From positions 124,001-188,000 of the forward strand of contig CAXBIQ010000004.1 in the NCBI GenBank assembly GCA_963975935.1: a DNA stretch of 64,000 nt, read 5' to 3'. The notes under the pieces were generated by a model. That model was not told the DNA's origin and did not search any database. It saw only the letters and a program-made list of their open reading frames with translations. Position 1 is the first letter of the stretch. Each line of letters begins with the position of its first letter. Both the position numbers and the translations under genes were made by a program. The DNA comes from Planktosalinus sp963975935 (lineage in GTDB: Bacteria > Bacteroidota > Bacteroidia > Flavobacteriales > Flavobacteriaceae). Below, piece after piece: positions 35,948 through 45,565 of this stretch.

Positions 35948-37045
35948 ATGGTTTTAGCATTACTCTCTGCATTTGCTATAATTGTTGTTTTAAACTGTGC
36001 CTATTTCTTCTTTTTCGCAAACTACGCTTTCTCTAAGCCAACCCCTGCAGTATCGTCTTCCCTACCCGTTTCAGTAATTGTATGTTGCAAAAATGAAGCT
36101 GAAAACCTAAAGAATAACATTCCATTGTGGCTGGAGCAGAACCACACTGATTTTGAACTCATTTTAATTAATGACGCCTCCATCGATGACACTCTGGACA
36201 TTATGGAGACCTTTGCTGCCCAAGACTCACGGATTAAAATTGTCAATGTCGTAAACAATGAAGCTTTTTGGGCAAATAAAAAATATGCACTGACACTCGG
36301 TATCAAAAAAGCAAAAAACCACTATTTTATCTTTACTGATGCTGACTGCAAACCTGCTTCAAAGATATGGGTAAACCAGATGGCTTCTCACTTTTCAGAA
36401 GAAAAACAATTGATTCTTGGCTATGGTGCTTATGCAAAAGCTTCCGGCCTTCTGAACACCCTCATTCGTTTTGAAACCTTTTTGACAGCCCTGCAATATT
36501 TCAGTTTTGCAAAAGCAGGAATTCCATATATGGGCGTGGGAAGAAACCTGGCATACACCAGCAAGCTTTTTTATGACAACAATGGCTTTATGAGCCATAT
36601 GTACATTCGCTCAGGGGATGATGATTTATTTGTAAATGAAGTCGCGACAAAGCAAAATACTGCCATTTGTGACACTCCGGAAAGCTTCACGATATCAACA
36701 CCCAAAAAAACGTGGAAAAGCTGGATCAACCAAAAGAAAAGACACATAACAACATCTGCACATTACAAAATTTCCCACAAAATCTTATTGGGACTCTTTT
36801 ATCTCATAACAATACTATTCTGGACAGGAAGTATTGTCTCATTGTTTTTTGTAAACTGGAAATGGATTGTTGCCCTCGCAGCATTTAGATTTTTAATTCA
36901 ATATATAATATACCATAAAGCGCTAACTAAACTTCAGGAAACAGGAATACTCATCCTGCTTCCGTTTTTGGAACTTGCACTTATATCTTCACAAATGCTT
37001 ATCTTTATATCCAACCTCTTTTCAAAACCCAAACATTGGAAGTAA
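35948..37045 (+). CDS. Glycosyltransferase family 2 protein
   Basis: This membrane-anchored GT-A transferase has an N-terminal helix (residues 1-22) and two or three C-terminal helices (about 275-360). GT2 motifs are SVIVCCKNEAENL, LILINDASIDDTLDI, the DxD-type FTDADCKP and the ED/QxxRW-like end QKKRHITTSAHY. The donor and acceptor are unknown; it may extend an envelope polysaccharide or glycolipid. It begins 18 bp after the NqrM-like gene. The sigma-factor gene overlaps its 3' end by 10 bp. Confidence 0.85.
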   Translation: MVLALLSAFAIIVVLNCAYFFFFANYAFSKPTPAVSSSLPVSVIVCCKNEAENLKNNIPLWLEQNHTDFELILINDASIDDTLDIMETFAAQDSRIKIVNVVNNEAFWANKKYALTLGIKKAKNHYFIFTDADCKPASKIWVNQMASHFSEEKQLILGYGAYAKASGLLNTLIRFETFLTALQYFSFAKAGIPYMGVGRNLAYTSKLFYDNNGFMSHMYIRSGDDDLFVNEVATKQNTAICDTPESFTISTPKKTWKSWINQKKRHITTSAHYKISHKILLGLFYLITILFWTGSIVSLFFVNWKWIVALAAFRFLIQYIIYHKALTKLQETGILILLPFLELALISSQMLIFISNLFSKPKHWK

Positions 37046-37608
37046 GTAAAAAAAAACTCTGTCAGCAAATTCAAAATGCCAAGTTGGGTAAACAAACTGC
37101 TTTTAATTTTTTACTCGATACATTTTGGAACGAAGTCTATTCCTTTCAACTTATCAGGGTTCGGAACGAGGCTGAAGCCGAAGACATCACCATAGAAACT
37201 TTCGCAAAAGCGTTTGATAAAATTAATACTTACAAAGAAGAGTATACATTCAGCACCTGGTTAATTACCATTTCAAAAAATATCCATATTGACAAGATTC
37301 GCAAAAGCAAATCCTCTCTGAAAACCCAAACCTCAGAAGACTTTCGCACAGAAATCCAGAAAATTGCAGACGACTCCCCCACTCCCGAAGATAATTTAAT
37401 AACCCAACAAAACCTGGCGGAGCTATTGCGCTATATAAAACAATTAAAACCGCATTATCAGGAAGTAATCAATATGCGCTACTTTCAGGAGATGAGTTAT
37501 AAAGAAATTGCCGAAAAACTTGAAGAACCGATGAACAATATTAAAGTAAAATTGCTTCGCTCAAAAAAGCTTCTTGCTGAAATAATCACCAAAAACAGAA
37601 CTGAATAA
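37036..37608 (+). CDS. RNA polymerase sigma factor, sigma-70 family (ECF-like)
   Basis: It is 190 residues. Region 2 contains EAEAEDITIETFAKAF and STWLITISKNIHIDKIRK, and region 4 contains YQEVINMRYFQEMSYKEIAE and NNIKVKLLRSKKLL. Regions 1 and 3 are absent, as in ECF sigma factors. The start is a TTG at 37036 inside the glycosyltransferase gene, so translation may be coupled. No anti-sigma gene is adjacent, and the regulon is unknown. Confidence 0.88.
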   Translation: MEVSKKKLCQQIQNAKLGKQTAFNFLLDTFWNEVYSFQLIRVRNEAEAEDITIETFAKAFDKINTYKEEYTFSTWLITISKNIHIDKIRKSKSSLKTQTSEDFRTEIQKIADDSPTPEDNLITQQNLAELLRYIKQLKPHYQEVINMRYFQEMSYKEIAEKLEEPMNNIKVKLLRSKKLLAEIITKNRTE

Positions 37609-37634
37609 CCCCATTCTTTTATCCTAATAATTTG

Positions 37635-37642
37635 TACCTTTG
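37635..37642 (+). promoter_or_regulatory. Bacteroidota -7 promoter element (TACCTTTG) for lipA
   Basis: TACCTTTG matches TAnnTTTG exactly, 18 bp before the lipA ATG at 37661. It is nearly the same sequence, including flanking TTTG, as the element at 35702. Confidence 0.55.
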
Positions 37643-37660
37643 AAGTCCAATTTACCTGCT

Positions 37661-38533
37661 ATGGAAACTGAAACTCTTACAAGACCCAAAGCAACACCAA
37701 AACCAAAGTGGTTGCGTGTAAAATTACCTACGGGTAAAAAATACACTGAGCTCAGGGGGTTGGTTGATAAATACAACTTACATACCATTTGCACTTCCGG
37801 GAGCTGTCCCAATATGGGAGAATGCTGGAGTGAAGGTACTGCGACTTTTATGATTCTGGGTAATGTGTGCACGCGCTCCTGTGGCTTTTGTGGCGTTAAA
37901 ACCGGCCGCCCGGAAACCATTGACTGGGAAGAGCCTGAAAAAGTTGCACGTTCCATAAAGCTTATGGCAATCAAACATGCTGTCATCACATCAGTTGATC
38001 GTGATGATTTAAAAGATATGGGATCCATAATTTGGGGAGAAACAGTGAATGCCATACGCAGAATGAACCCTGAAACCACTCTGGAAACCCTTATTCCCGA
38101 TTTTCAGGGGGTAGAAAGAAATATTGACCGCATTATTGAAGTGCACCCTGAAGTAGTTTCCCATAATATGGAAACTGTAAAACGACTCACCCGGGAAGTG
38201 CGCATTCAGGCAAAATATGAGCGCAGCTTAGGTGTTTTAAAGTATTTAAAGGATCAAGGCATTAAAAGGACTAAAAGCGGTATCATGCTGGGTCTTGGTG
38301 AAACAGAAGCCGAAGTTATTCAAACTTTAGAAGACTTACGCAATGTAAATCTTGACATTGTTACAATTGGTCAGTATCTGCAACCTTCAAAAAGACATTT
38401 ACCTGTTAAGGAATTTATCCTTCCCGAGCAATTTAAAAAATATGAACAAATTGGCCTGGAAATGGGTTTCAGGCACGTGGAAAGCGGCGCTCTTGTCCGC
38501 TCCTCATACAAAGCTCAAAAACATCTTACTTAA
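37661..38533 (+). CDS. lipA: Lipoyl synthase
   Basis: This radical SAM enzyme inserts two sulfurs into protein-bound octanoyl groups to make lipoyl cofactors. The auxiliary cluster cysteines are in TICTSGSCPNMGECW, the radical SAM CxxxCxxC is CTRSCGFC, and the C-terminal RSSY serine motif is present. It is 290 residues from the ATG at 37661; a TTG at 37640 would begin inside the promoter. No lipB is adjacent. The gap gene follows 13 bp later. Confidence 0.97.
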   Translation: METETLTRPKATPKPKWLRVKLPTGKKYTELRGLVDKYNLHTICTSGSCPNMGECWSEGTATFMILGNVCTRSCGFCGVKTGRPETIDWEEPEKVARSIKLMAIKHAVITSVDRDDLKDMGSIIWGETVNAIRRMNPETTLETLIPDFQGVERNIDRIIEVHPEVVSHNMETVKRLTREVRIQAKYERSLGVLKYLKDQGIKRTKSGIMLGLGETEAEVIQTLEDLRNVNLDIVTIGQYLQPSKRHLPVKEFILPEQFKKYEQIGLEMGFRHVESGALVRSSYKAQKHLT

Positions 38534-38546
38534 ATAGTAATCCGCT

Positions 38547-39545
38547 GTGTCTGAAAAAATAAGAATTGGAATTAACGGTTTTGGAAGGATTGGAAGAAAT
38601 CTTTTCCGTTTACTTCTGGACCATCCCATTATAGAAGTTGTTGCCATTAATGACCTGGCTGATGCCCGAACATTGAGCCATCTCCTAAAGTATGACAGTA
38701 TTCACGGGGTATTAAAAAGAGATGTTTCAAGCTCAGAGAAAACAATTATCGTTGATTCTAAAAAATTCCCTCTATTTAACGAACCCAAAATTGAAAATAT
38801 CACTTGGCCTGATGTGGATTTTGTAATTGAAGCCACCGGTAAATTCAAAACCAAAAAAGAACTCGAGGCACATGTGTTTTCCGGTGCAAAAAAGGTGATT
38901 TTATCAGTTCCTTCTTCTGATGATGACATTAAAACGGTTGTTTTGGGTGTTAATGAATCCATTTTGGATGGAAGTGAAAAAATTATTTCAAATGCCTCTT
39001 GTACTACTAACAATGCCGCACCTATGATAAAAATTATAGATGAGCTTTGTGGCGTGGAACAAGCTTATATTACAACCGTGCATTCTTACACATCAGACCA
39101 AAGTTTACACGATCAGCCGCACCGTGATCTGCGCAGGGCAAGAGCTGCAGGACAATCCATTGTACCCACAACCACAGGTGCTGCAAAAGCGCTGACAAAA
39201 ATTTTCCCACATCTTTCTGAACTCATTGGCGGTTGCGGAATAAGGGTTCCTGTTCCAAATGGTTCCCTGACAGATTTAACGTTGAACGTAAAAGAAGAAA
39301 CTTCCATAACGATTATTAACGAAGCTTTCAAAAAGGCGTCAACCGGCACTTTAAAGGGCATATTAGAGTACACTGAAGACCCCATTGTATCTGTTGATAT
39401 TATCGACAATACACATTCCTGCGTCTTTGATTCGCAAATGACATCAGTAATTGGTAAATTTGTAAAAGTGATAGGTTGGTATGACAACGAAATAGGTTAC
39501 TCCTCAAGATTAATCGATTTAGTCATGCACATTTCAAAGAAATAA
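38547..39545 (+). CDS. gap: Glyceraldehyde-3-phosphate dehydrogenase, type I
   Basis: It catalyses NAD(P)-linked oxidation of glyceraldehyde 3-phosphate in glycolysis or the reverse reaction. The 332-residue protein has the Rossmann motif INGFGRIGRNLFR, the active-site SNASCTTNNAAP, TVHSYTSDQ, GCGIRVPVPNGS and WYDNEIGYSSR. The start is GTG. It lacks the extended S-loop pattern of the commonest glycolytic isozyme (QSLHDQPHRDLRRARAAG is present and normal), so I cannot say whether it is the main or a second isozyme. Confidence 0.96.
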   Translation: MSEKIRIGINGFGRIGRNLFRLLLDHPIIEVVAINDLADARTLSHLLKYDSIHGVLKRDVSSSEKTIIVDSKKFPLFNEPKIENITWPDVDFVIEATGKFKTKKELEAHVFSGAKKVILSVPSSDDDIKTVVLGVNESILDGSEKIISNASCTTNNAAPMIKIIDELCGVEQAYITTVHSYTSDQSLHDQPHRDLRRARAAGQSIVPTTTGAAKALTKIFPHLSELIGGCGIRVPVPNGSLTDLTLNVKEETSITIINEAFKKASTGTLKGILEYTEDPIVSVDIIDNTHSCVFDSQMTSVIGKFVKVIGWYDNEIGYSSRLIDLVMHISKK

Positions 39546-39571
39546 CTATATTTAGCACCATAAAAGGCATT

Positions 39572-41818
39572 ATGATTAGGAGCTTTTTTCAATGTATTTT
39601 AACCTCACTTATACTTTTGTTTTCGTTCATCGGTTTTACACAAACTGATTCGGAAGAAAGAGATACTATTGCCCAAATTAAGGAGCTGAACACAACTGCT
39701 TACCAATCCATTTTAACGCAACAATTGGACGAAGTTGTCCCCAGACTTCTTGAAGCCAAAACCTTGGCCGTAAAAATAAATAACCCCAATTATAAATCCC
39801 AGACAAGTCTAATCTTAGCTTATTTTTATTATTCCATTCACAGTTATGACCTTGCGCTTGAAGAGTGCGCAAAAGCTATAAGTTATGTAAATGATCAAAC
39901 CTCATCAAAAGAACTGGCTACCGGGTTTAATATGTATGGGTTGCTTTCAATTCAAACTAAAAACTTTGACCAAGCTGATAAATATTTAGAAAAAGCTGAC
40001 AAAATTTTTCAGGCTTTAAATGACGATGAAAACCAGGCAAAAGTTAAATATAACAAGGGACTTCTGGCTTTTGAGATGAATCAAACAAAAGTGGCGTTAA
40101 ATTATTTTGCTGCCTCTCTGCAAACTTTTGAGACTTCAGGTTTAACATATTTTGAAGCACTTGCAAACAAACATATAGCAAAGTGTTTATTACTCTTACC
40201 TGTAGAAAATGAAGAGGGAAAAGAAAGCAATATTGCAAACGCACAAACAGCAATTGACAAAGCTTTTTTAATAAGCACGTCTGAAAATTATTTAAAGACA
40301 GAGACCTATTGTTACAGGATATTTAGTGACATTGCCATTCTTCAGGACAATCCAATGGAAGCTTATCGTGCTCTGAAAATGTATGATGAAAAGAAAGAAA
40401 ACCTTGAAGAAATCCACGCAAGCGTACTGAGCAAAAATTTAAACTTTGAATCAAACAATGCAGATTTAAATGCAATTATCGATGCACAACAAAGTGATTT
40501 GGACCAGCAGAAAAAATCTATTTCCATGAATAGGTTTACCACAGGCTTGAGTGTCGCATTGATATTAATCCTCTCTTTACTTACCCTCTCCCTCTATAAG
40601 AACAATAATTTAAGGGCCAAGGCAAACAGCCTGCTACAAGATAAAAATGACGAATTGCTTATTGCAAAAGAACGAGCAGAAAAAGCCTCATTGGCCAAAG
40701 CTCAGTTTTTATCCACCATTACGCACGAGTTGCGCACCCCAATGTATGCTGTTACCGGTTTAACACACTTATTGCTGGAAGAAAACCCCAGAGAAGACCA
40801 AAAAGAACATTTAAACTCATTGAAATTTTCAGGAGAATACCTTTTATCACTAATCAATAATATATTAGACCTCAACAAACTGGAGGCTAACAAAGTAGAA
40901 CTCGAAAAGAAATCTTTTAACCTGAAAAAACGGGTTGAAGATGTATTAATCGCCCTTAAAAATTCTGCCAAAGACAAAAACAATATCCTCGACTTTGAAT
41001 ATGACGAAGGTATCCCTCAGAAACTGGTTGGAGACCCGGTTGTGATTTCACAAATCCTGATCAACCTTGTTGGAAATTCAGTTAAGTTTACTGAAAATGG
41101 AAAAATTACCATAAAGGTAAAAAAGTTGAGTCAGACAGACCGAAGTGTCCTTTTACACTTTGAAATACAAGATTCAGGAGTAGGAATTTCACTGAAAAAA
41201 CAAAAAGCAATTTTCGAGAGTTTCACACAAGGTTCTATTCAAATAAACAGAAAATTTGGAGGCACCGGCCTTGGGCTGTCAATTGTCAAAAACTTACTTA
41301 ACCTGATGGATAGTAAAATACATCTTGACAGTGAAATCGGGAAAGGTTCAAAATTTTGGTTTGACTTGAAACTGAACATTTCAGAAGAAAAACCTGAAAA
41401 TCAAAACCCCAACAATATCATCTATGGCGTTGATTATGTCGCTCTTGAAAACTTAAATATACTGGTTGTTGAAGACAATAAAATCAACCAGATGATTACA
41501 AAAAAGATTCTTGAAAAGAATAAAATGAAATGCGCTGTGGCAGATAATGGTGAAGATGCTGTTGTACTTGCAAGGGACAATCACTATGATCTTATATTGA
41601 TGGATATCCATATGCCCGGTATAAGTGGTATTGAAGCGACCCAGCAAATCAGGGAATTTAAAAAAGACATTCCAATCATAGCCTTGACCGCAGTTACTAT
41701 TGATGAAAACCTTGATGATTTCTACAAAGCAGGGTTCAATGAAATTATTCCAAAACCATTCAAGACTGAAGAATTTTTCGAAAAAATCTATCGCACCTTA
41801 CAATCTCAAAAAGTCTAG
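39572..41818 (+). CDS. Hybrid sensor histidine kinase/response regulator with TPR sensor region
   Basis: It is 748 residues. After a signal peptide come about 270 residues of TPR-like helices (AISYVNDQTSSKELATGFNM, NFDQADKYLEKADKIF), presumably periplasmic, then a membrane helix near residue 330. The kinase core has His385 in THELRTPM, the N box NLVGNSVKFTENG and G boxes IQDSGVGIS and GTGLGLSIVKNL. A C-terminal receiver domain has Asp678 in LILMDIHMPG and Lys in IIPKPFKTEEF. There is no DNA-binding domain, so an external phosphotransfer partner is expected. The signal sensed is unknown. Confidence 0.92.
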   Translation: MIRSFFQCILTSLILLFSFIGFTQTDSEERDTIAQIKELNTTAYQSILTQQLDEVVPRLLEAKTLAVKINNPNYKSQTSLILAYFYYSIHSYDLALEECAKAISYVNDQTSSKELATGFNMYGLLSIQTKNFDQADKYLEKADKIFQALNDDENQAKVKYNKGLLAFEMNQTKVALNYFAASLQTFETSGLTYFEALANKHIAKCLLLLPVENEEGKESNIANAQTAIDKAFLISTSENYLKTETYCYRIFSDIAILQDNPMEAYRALKMYDEKKENLEEIHASVLSKNLNFESNNADLNAIIDAQQSDLDQQKKSISMNRFTTGLSVALILILSLLTLSLYKNNNLRAKANSLLQDKNDELLIAKERAEKASLAKAQFLSTITHELRTPMYAVTGLTHLLLEENPREDQKEHLNSLKFSGEYLLSLINNILDLNKLEANKVELEKKSFNLKKRVEDVLIALKNSAKDKNNILDFEYDEGIPQKLVGDPVVISQILINLVGNSVKFTENGKITIKVKKLSQTDRSVLLHFEIQDSGVGISLKKQKAIFESFTQGSIQINRKFGGTGLGLSIVKNLLNLMDSKIHLDSEIGKGSKFWFDLKLNISEEKPENQNPNNIIYGVDYVALENLNILVVEDNKINQMITKKILEKNKMKCAVADNGEDAVVLARDNHYDLILMDIHMPGISGIEATQQIREFKKDIPIIALTAVTIDENLDDFYKAGFNEIIPKPFKTEEFFEKIYRTLQSQKV

Positions 41819-41833
41819 AGAATGACCGGGATG

Positions 41834-42853
41834 TTATGCCTCCGATGTGATTGGGGTTCCTGTTGCTGCACTTTTTATCCTCTCTATAAAACCCTCTTCT
41901 TTGTTTAAAAATGATACTGAAATGGGAAGATAATAAAGCTCTGCATTTTTAATTTTGTCTTTAAGCCGCATAAAATCCTTTTCTGTTGTGAGGATGATTT
42001 TATTTTTATCGAGGTTTTCTATTTCCTTATTTGTAAAATTGTGATGGTCTGAATAAGGTTTGTGCTCAAAATTTAATTTCAACTCCTTAAGGTATGACAC
42101 TAACGGAGTGGGGTTTGCGATTCCGGTAACCAAGGTAAATTCTTTATCTGAAAGATATTCCATATGCTTTATATCAGTGCTTCCCTGAAGTACTGTTGCA
42201 TATGAAATAGACGAAAAATAAACATTCTGTTCGGTTCCGGGTTTTAAATCATACTGGATTTTCTGTTGTTCTGAGTACGCTAGATTTTCAGGACACTTGG
42301 TAACCAAAATTACATCAGCCCTTTTTGCCTCCCTTTTGGATTCTCTTAAGTTTCCTGCCGGAAGAAGCAGGTCATCTATATACAAATCATTATAAGTAGT
42401 TAAAAGCACCGTGAAAAAAGGGTTTACCTTTCTGTGTTGAAAAGCATCATCCAACAGAATAACATCAACTTTACCTTCTAAATTTTCAATACCCCTACGA
42501 CGGTCTGCATCTACGGCAACAACAATGCCTGGAAATTTATGTTTGAATTGCAAAGGCTCATCACCCACATCAGAAACCGTGTGATGTCTTTCAACAAGAA
42601 GAAAACCTTTTGTGGAACGCTTGTACCCCCTGCTCAAAACTGCAACCCGGTAGTCCTCTTTTAAAAGGGAGATGATATACTCAATCATCGGTGATTTTCC
42701 CGTCCCCCCCACGCTTAGGTTTCCCACACAAATAACAGGTGTTTCATATGAGGTACTCTCAAGAATGTTCCAGTCATAAAAACGGTTTCTCACAAAAGTG
42801 ACACCATCATATATAACTGATAGCGGGAAAAGTAATTTTCTCAGTTTATCCAT
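41834..42853 (-). CDS. lpxK: Tetraacyldisaccharide 4'-kinase
   Basis: LpxK phosphorylates the lipid A disaccharide precursor at the inner membrane. The P-loop is GNLSVGGTGKSPM, followed by LSRGYKRSTKG, GDEPLQFKHKFP, DDAFQHRKV and the C-terminal TTEKDFMRLKD. I start it at 42853 (MDKLRKLLFPLSVIYDGVTF), which gives 339 residues and the expected N-terminal membrane-associated helix; a longer frame to 42949 would overlap the divergent Nif3-like gene. The two genes share a 45-bp divergent promoter region. Confidence 0.95.
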   Translation of the reverse strand: MDKLRKLLFPLSVIYDGVTFVRNRFYDWNILESTSYETPVICVGNLSVGGTGKSPMIEYIISLLKEDYRVAVLSRGYKRSTKGFLLVERHHTVSDVGDEPLQFKHKFPGIVVAVDADRRRGIENLEGKVDVILLDDAFQHRKVNPFFTVLLTTYNDLYIDDLLLPAGNLRESKREAKRADVILVTKCPENLAYSEQQKIQYDLKPGTEQNVYFSSISYATVLQGSTDIKHMEYLSDKEFTLVTGIANPTPLVSYLKELKLNFEHKPYSDHHNFTNKEIENLDKNKIILTTEKDFMRLKDKIKNAELYYLPISVSFLNKEEGFIERIKSAATGTPITSEA

Positions 42854-42898
42854 TACAACGCAAATATACTTTTTTATCTTTACCCTAAAATAGAAGTC

Positions 42899-44014
42899 AT
42901 GAGAATTCAACACGTAATCGATTTTTTTGAAGACCTTGCCCCCTTGCATTATGCTGAAGGCTTTGACAATGTTGGGTTAATTGTAGGTGACAAACAAGCT
43001 GAGGTAAAGTCCATTTTGGTTTCACACGATACTCTGGAAGAAGTTGTTGACGAGGCGATTGAAAAAAATTGTAACTTGATTGTGAGTTTTCACCCCATCA
43101 TTTTTAACGATTTAAAGAAAATTACGGGCAACTCATATGTAGAACGGGTAATAATCAAAGCTATAAAAAACGATATTGCCATCTATGCCATTCATACAGC
43201 ATTTGACAACTCCAGCAATGGAGTCAATGCCATTTTGTGTAAGAAACTGGGCTTGATAAACCCTAAAATCTTGATTCCTAAAAAGGAAACTATAAAAAAA
43301 TTAATCACTTTTGTTCCAAATGCAGATGCAGAAAAACTGCGTGAGGCTCTCTTTGAAGCAGGTGCCGGAAGCATTGGCAACTATAATAACTGCAGTTTTA
43401 ATTTAAAAGGAACAGGGACCTTCAGAGCCAATGAACATGCTAATCCAACCATCGGCAAAAAAGGAGAAACCCATTTTGAAGAAGAAACGCAAATTGGTAT
43501 CACCTATCCGGCACATCTGGAAAAAAATATTTTAAAATCCTTATTTAAAAACCATCCATACGAAGAAGTGGCTCATGAAGTCACGACCTTGGAAAATACC
43601 AATCAAAATATAGGGATGGGAATGATTGCAGAATTGCCGGAAGCACAAGATGAGGTTCCTTTTCTTGAATCAGTAAAAAACACTTTACACGTGGGATGCA
43701 TAAGATACTCTTCATTGCTCAACAAAAAAATTAAAAAAGTGGCGGTTTTAGGAGGTTCCGGAAGTTTTGCTATTGATGCTGCAAAACAGGCCGGTGCAGA
43801 TGCCTTTCTTACCGGAGATTTAAAATACCACGACTTTTACAAAGCTGAAAAACAGATTCTTATCGCAGATATAGGACATTATGAAAGTGAACAATTCACA
43901 AAATTTGAATTAGTTGAGTTCCTTACCAAAAAAATCACTAATTTTGCACCTGCCTTTCAAGAAGGTAAGGTAATATTATCTGAAGTAAACACCAATCCTA
44001 TCAAGTATTTATAA
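42899..44014 (+). CDS. Nif3-like dinuclear metal-centre hexameric protein
   Basis: This 371-residue protein is of the NIF3/YqfO family, with the central PII-like insertion that is usual outside proteobacteria (residues about 130-235). Metal-ligand segments are NVGLIVGD, VSFHPIIF, AIHTAFDN and the C-terminal DIGHYESEQF. The biochemical role is unresolved; a GTP cyclohydrolase-related or metal-dependent hydrolase activity has been proposed. It is followed three bases later by the coiled-coil gene, and this pair is a common arrangement in bacteria. Confidence 0.9.
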   Translation: MRIQHVIDFFEDLAPLHYAEGFDNVGLIVGDKQAEVKSILVSHDTLEEVVDEAIEKNCNLIVSFHPIIFNDLKKITGNSYVERVIIKAIKNDIAIYAIHTAFDNSSNGVNAILCKKLGLINPKILIPKKETIKKLITFVPNADAEKLREALFEAGAGSIGNYNNCSFNLKGTGTFRANEHANPTIGKKGETHFEEETQIGITYPAHLEKNILKSLFKNHPYEEVAHEVTTLENTNQNIGMGMIAELPEAQDEVPFLESVKNTLHVGCIRYSSLLNKKIKKVAVLGGSGSFAIDAAKQAGADAFLTGDLKYHDFYKAEKQILIADIGHYESEQFTKFELVEFLTKKITNFAPAFQEGKVILSEVNTNPIKYL

Positions 44015-44016
44015 GT

Positions 44017-44796
44017 ATGGCAAAGACAACTGAAGCAACAGTAGAAGAAAAATTAAGAGCTTTATATGACTTGCAATTGATCGACTCAAGAATTGATGAA
44101 ATAAGAAACCTCAGAGGGGAACTTCCTCTTGAAGTAAGAGATCTTGAAGACGAAATTGCCGGATTAACAACAAGAATAGACAAACTTAAAGCTGACCTTC
44201 AAGCTACAGAAGATTCTATAAAAGAAAAGAAAAATCAGATTGAAGAGTCTAAAGGACTTATTAAAAAATACACTTCGCAACAAGATAACGTGCGAAACAA
44301 CAGGGAGTATAATTCTTTAAGCAAAGAAATTGAGTTTCAGGAACTTGAAATTCAATTAGCTGAAAAACACATCAAAGAATTAAAAGCTCAGATGGAGCAT
44401 AAAAATGACGTTATAGAGCAATCACAAGAGCGTCTTACAGATCGTGAAAATCATTTGGCTCACAAAAAATCTGAATTGGATGATATTTTAGGTGAAACCG
44501 AAAAAGAAGAAAATGCCCTTGCCAAAGAGGCTGAAAAATTCAAGACCCAGTTAGAAGAAAGATTGGTAAAAGCCTATGACCGCATTCGCAGAAATGTCAA
44601 AAACGGTCAAGCCGTTGTAACCATTGAAAGAGGTGCTTCAGGAGGGTCATTTTTCTCCATTCCGCCTCAGGTTCAGGTTGAAATCGCCTCACGTAAAAAA
44701 ATCATGACAGATGAGCACAGTGGACGAATATTAGTTGATTCTGAACTTGCTGAAGAAGAAAAGGTAAAAATGGAAAAGTTTTTTAACAAACTGTAA
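44017..44796 (+). CDS. Coiled-coil protein with degenerate C4 zinc-ribbon domain
   Basis: This 259-residue protein is mostly a long coiled coil (residues about 30-175), followed by the C-terminal module RGASGGSFFSIPPQVQVEI, then KIMTDEHSGRILVD. In most bacteria this module is a C4 zinc ribbon (CGGC and CxxCGR); here the four cysteines are replaced (SGGS, and Glu and Ser in DEHSGR), so no zinc site can form. The remaining framework is intact, so it still belongs to the family. It lies 2 bp after the Nif3-like gene and probably works with it. Confidence 0.88.
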   Translation: MAKTTEATVEEKLRALYDLQLIDSRIDEIRNLRGELPLEVRDLEDEIAGLTTRIDKLKADLQATEDSIKEKKNQIEESKGLIKKYTSQQDNVRNNREYNSLSKEIEFQELEIQLAEKHIKELKAQMEHKNDVIEQSQERLTDRENHLAHKKSELDDILGETEKEENALAKEAEKFKTQLEERLVKAYDRIRRNVKNGQAVVTIERGASGGSFFSIPPQVQVEIASRKKIMTDEHSGRILVDSELAEEEKVKMEKFFNKL

Positions 44797-44818
44797 TCCC
44801 ATAACCTTAATATTTAAC

Positions 44819-44850
44819 AAAGCCTTCCCATTTCCCGGAAGGCTTTTTTT
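44819..44850 (+). terminator. Rho-independent terminator after the Nif3/coiled-coil operon
   Basis: A 10-bp stem (AAAGCCTTCC against GGAAGGCTTT) with an eight-base loop is followed by a run of T, 23 bp after the stop codon. Confidence 0.88.
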
Positions 44851-44870
44851 GTACTTTTAAAATAAAAATT

Positions 44871-45545
44871 ATGAAAGTGCCATTTCTTATTACTTCCCTG
44901 CTATTTTACTGCCTCACTATTTCCTGCCAGAATGCTGCAGAAAAAAATAAAATCCTTGAAACTGAAAAACAAAACAACACAACAGCCGTTGAAGTTCCTG
45001 AAGAAGACGGTCTTAAAAAAGCATATTTTGCCAGTGGCTGTTTCTGGTGTGTTGAGGCTATTTATGAAAGCGTCTATGGTATAGAGGAAGCCATTTCAGG
45101 CTACTCAGGAGGCCACACTAAAAATCCTACCTATGAGTCTACAAATACAGGCACTACCGGTCACGCAGAAACCGTTGAAGTTATTTATGACCCTGAAATC
45201 GTAAGTTTTTCTACGCTAGTAGATGTCTATTTCGGTTCACAAAACGTGACACAAGTCAATGGTCAGGGTCCTGACAGAGGGTCACAATACCGCTCCATCA
45301 TCTTCTATCAAAACGAAGAACAAAAAAAAGTTATTGAAAAAAAAATTAAATCCTTAAATATAAAACTGGATGATAAAGAAGTTGCTGCAGAAGTATATCC
45401 ATTTGAAAAGTTTTGGATCGCTGAAGCTTATCATCAGGATTATGAAAAAAACAACCCAAACAATCCTTACATCCAGAACGTTTCTATTCCCAGATTAAAC
45501 AGGTTCAAAGAGAAGTTTCCTGAACTTTTAAAAGAAAACAATTAG
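44871..45545 (+). CDS. msrA: Peptide-methionine (S)-S-oxide reductase, lipoprotein form
   Basis: MsrA reduces S-methionine sulfoxide in proteins. A lipoprotein signal (lipobox ending TISC) precedes the catalytic domain, so the enzyme is anchored in the envelope and would repair exported proteins. The catalytic cysteine is Cys57 in GCFWCVEAIYE. YSGGHTKNPTYE, TGHAETVEVIYDP, GQGPDRGSQYRS and FWIAEAYHQDY are family hallmarks. Resolving cysteines at the C-terminus are absent, so recycling probably uses Cys60 in GCFWC or an external reductant. It is 224 residues and converges with the next gene. Confidence 0.95.
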   Translation: MKVPFLITSLLFYCLTISCQNAAEKNKILETEKQNNTTAVEVPEEDGLKKAYFASGCFWCVEAIYESVYGIEEAISGYSGGHTKNPTYESTNTGTTGHAETVEVIYDPEIVSFSTLVDVYFGSQNVTQVNGQGPDRGSQYRSIIFYQNEEQKKVIEKKIKSLNIKLDDKEVAAEVYPFEKFWIAEAYHQDYEKNNPNNPYIQNVSIPRLNRFKEKFPELLKENN

Positions 45546-45565
45546 TAACCTTCTCTTGATTTAGT

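Noticed and set aside
37640..37660. Upstream TTG start for lipA
   Set aside because: It lies within the TACCTTTG promoter element; the ATG at 37661 gives the expected N-terminus.
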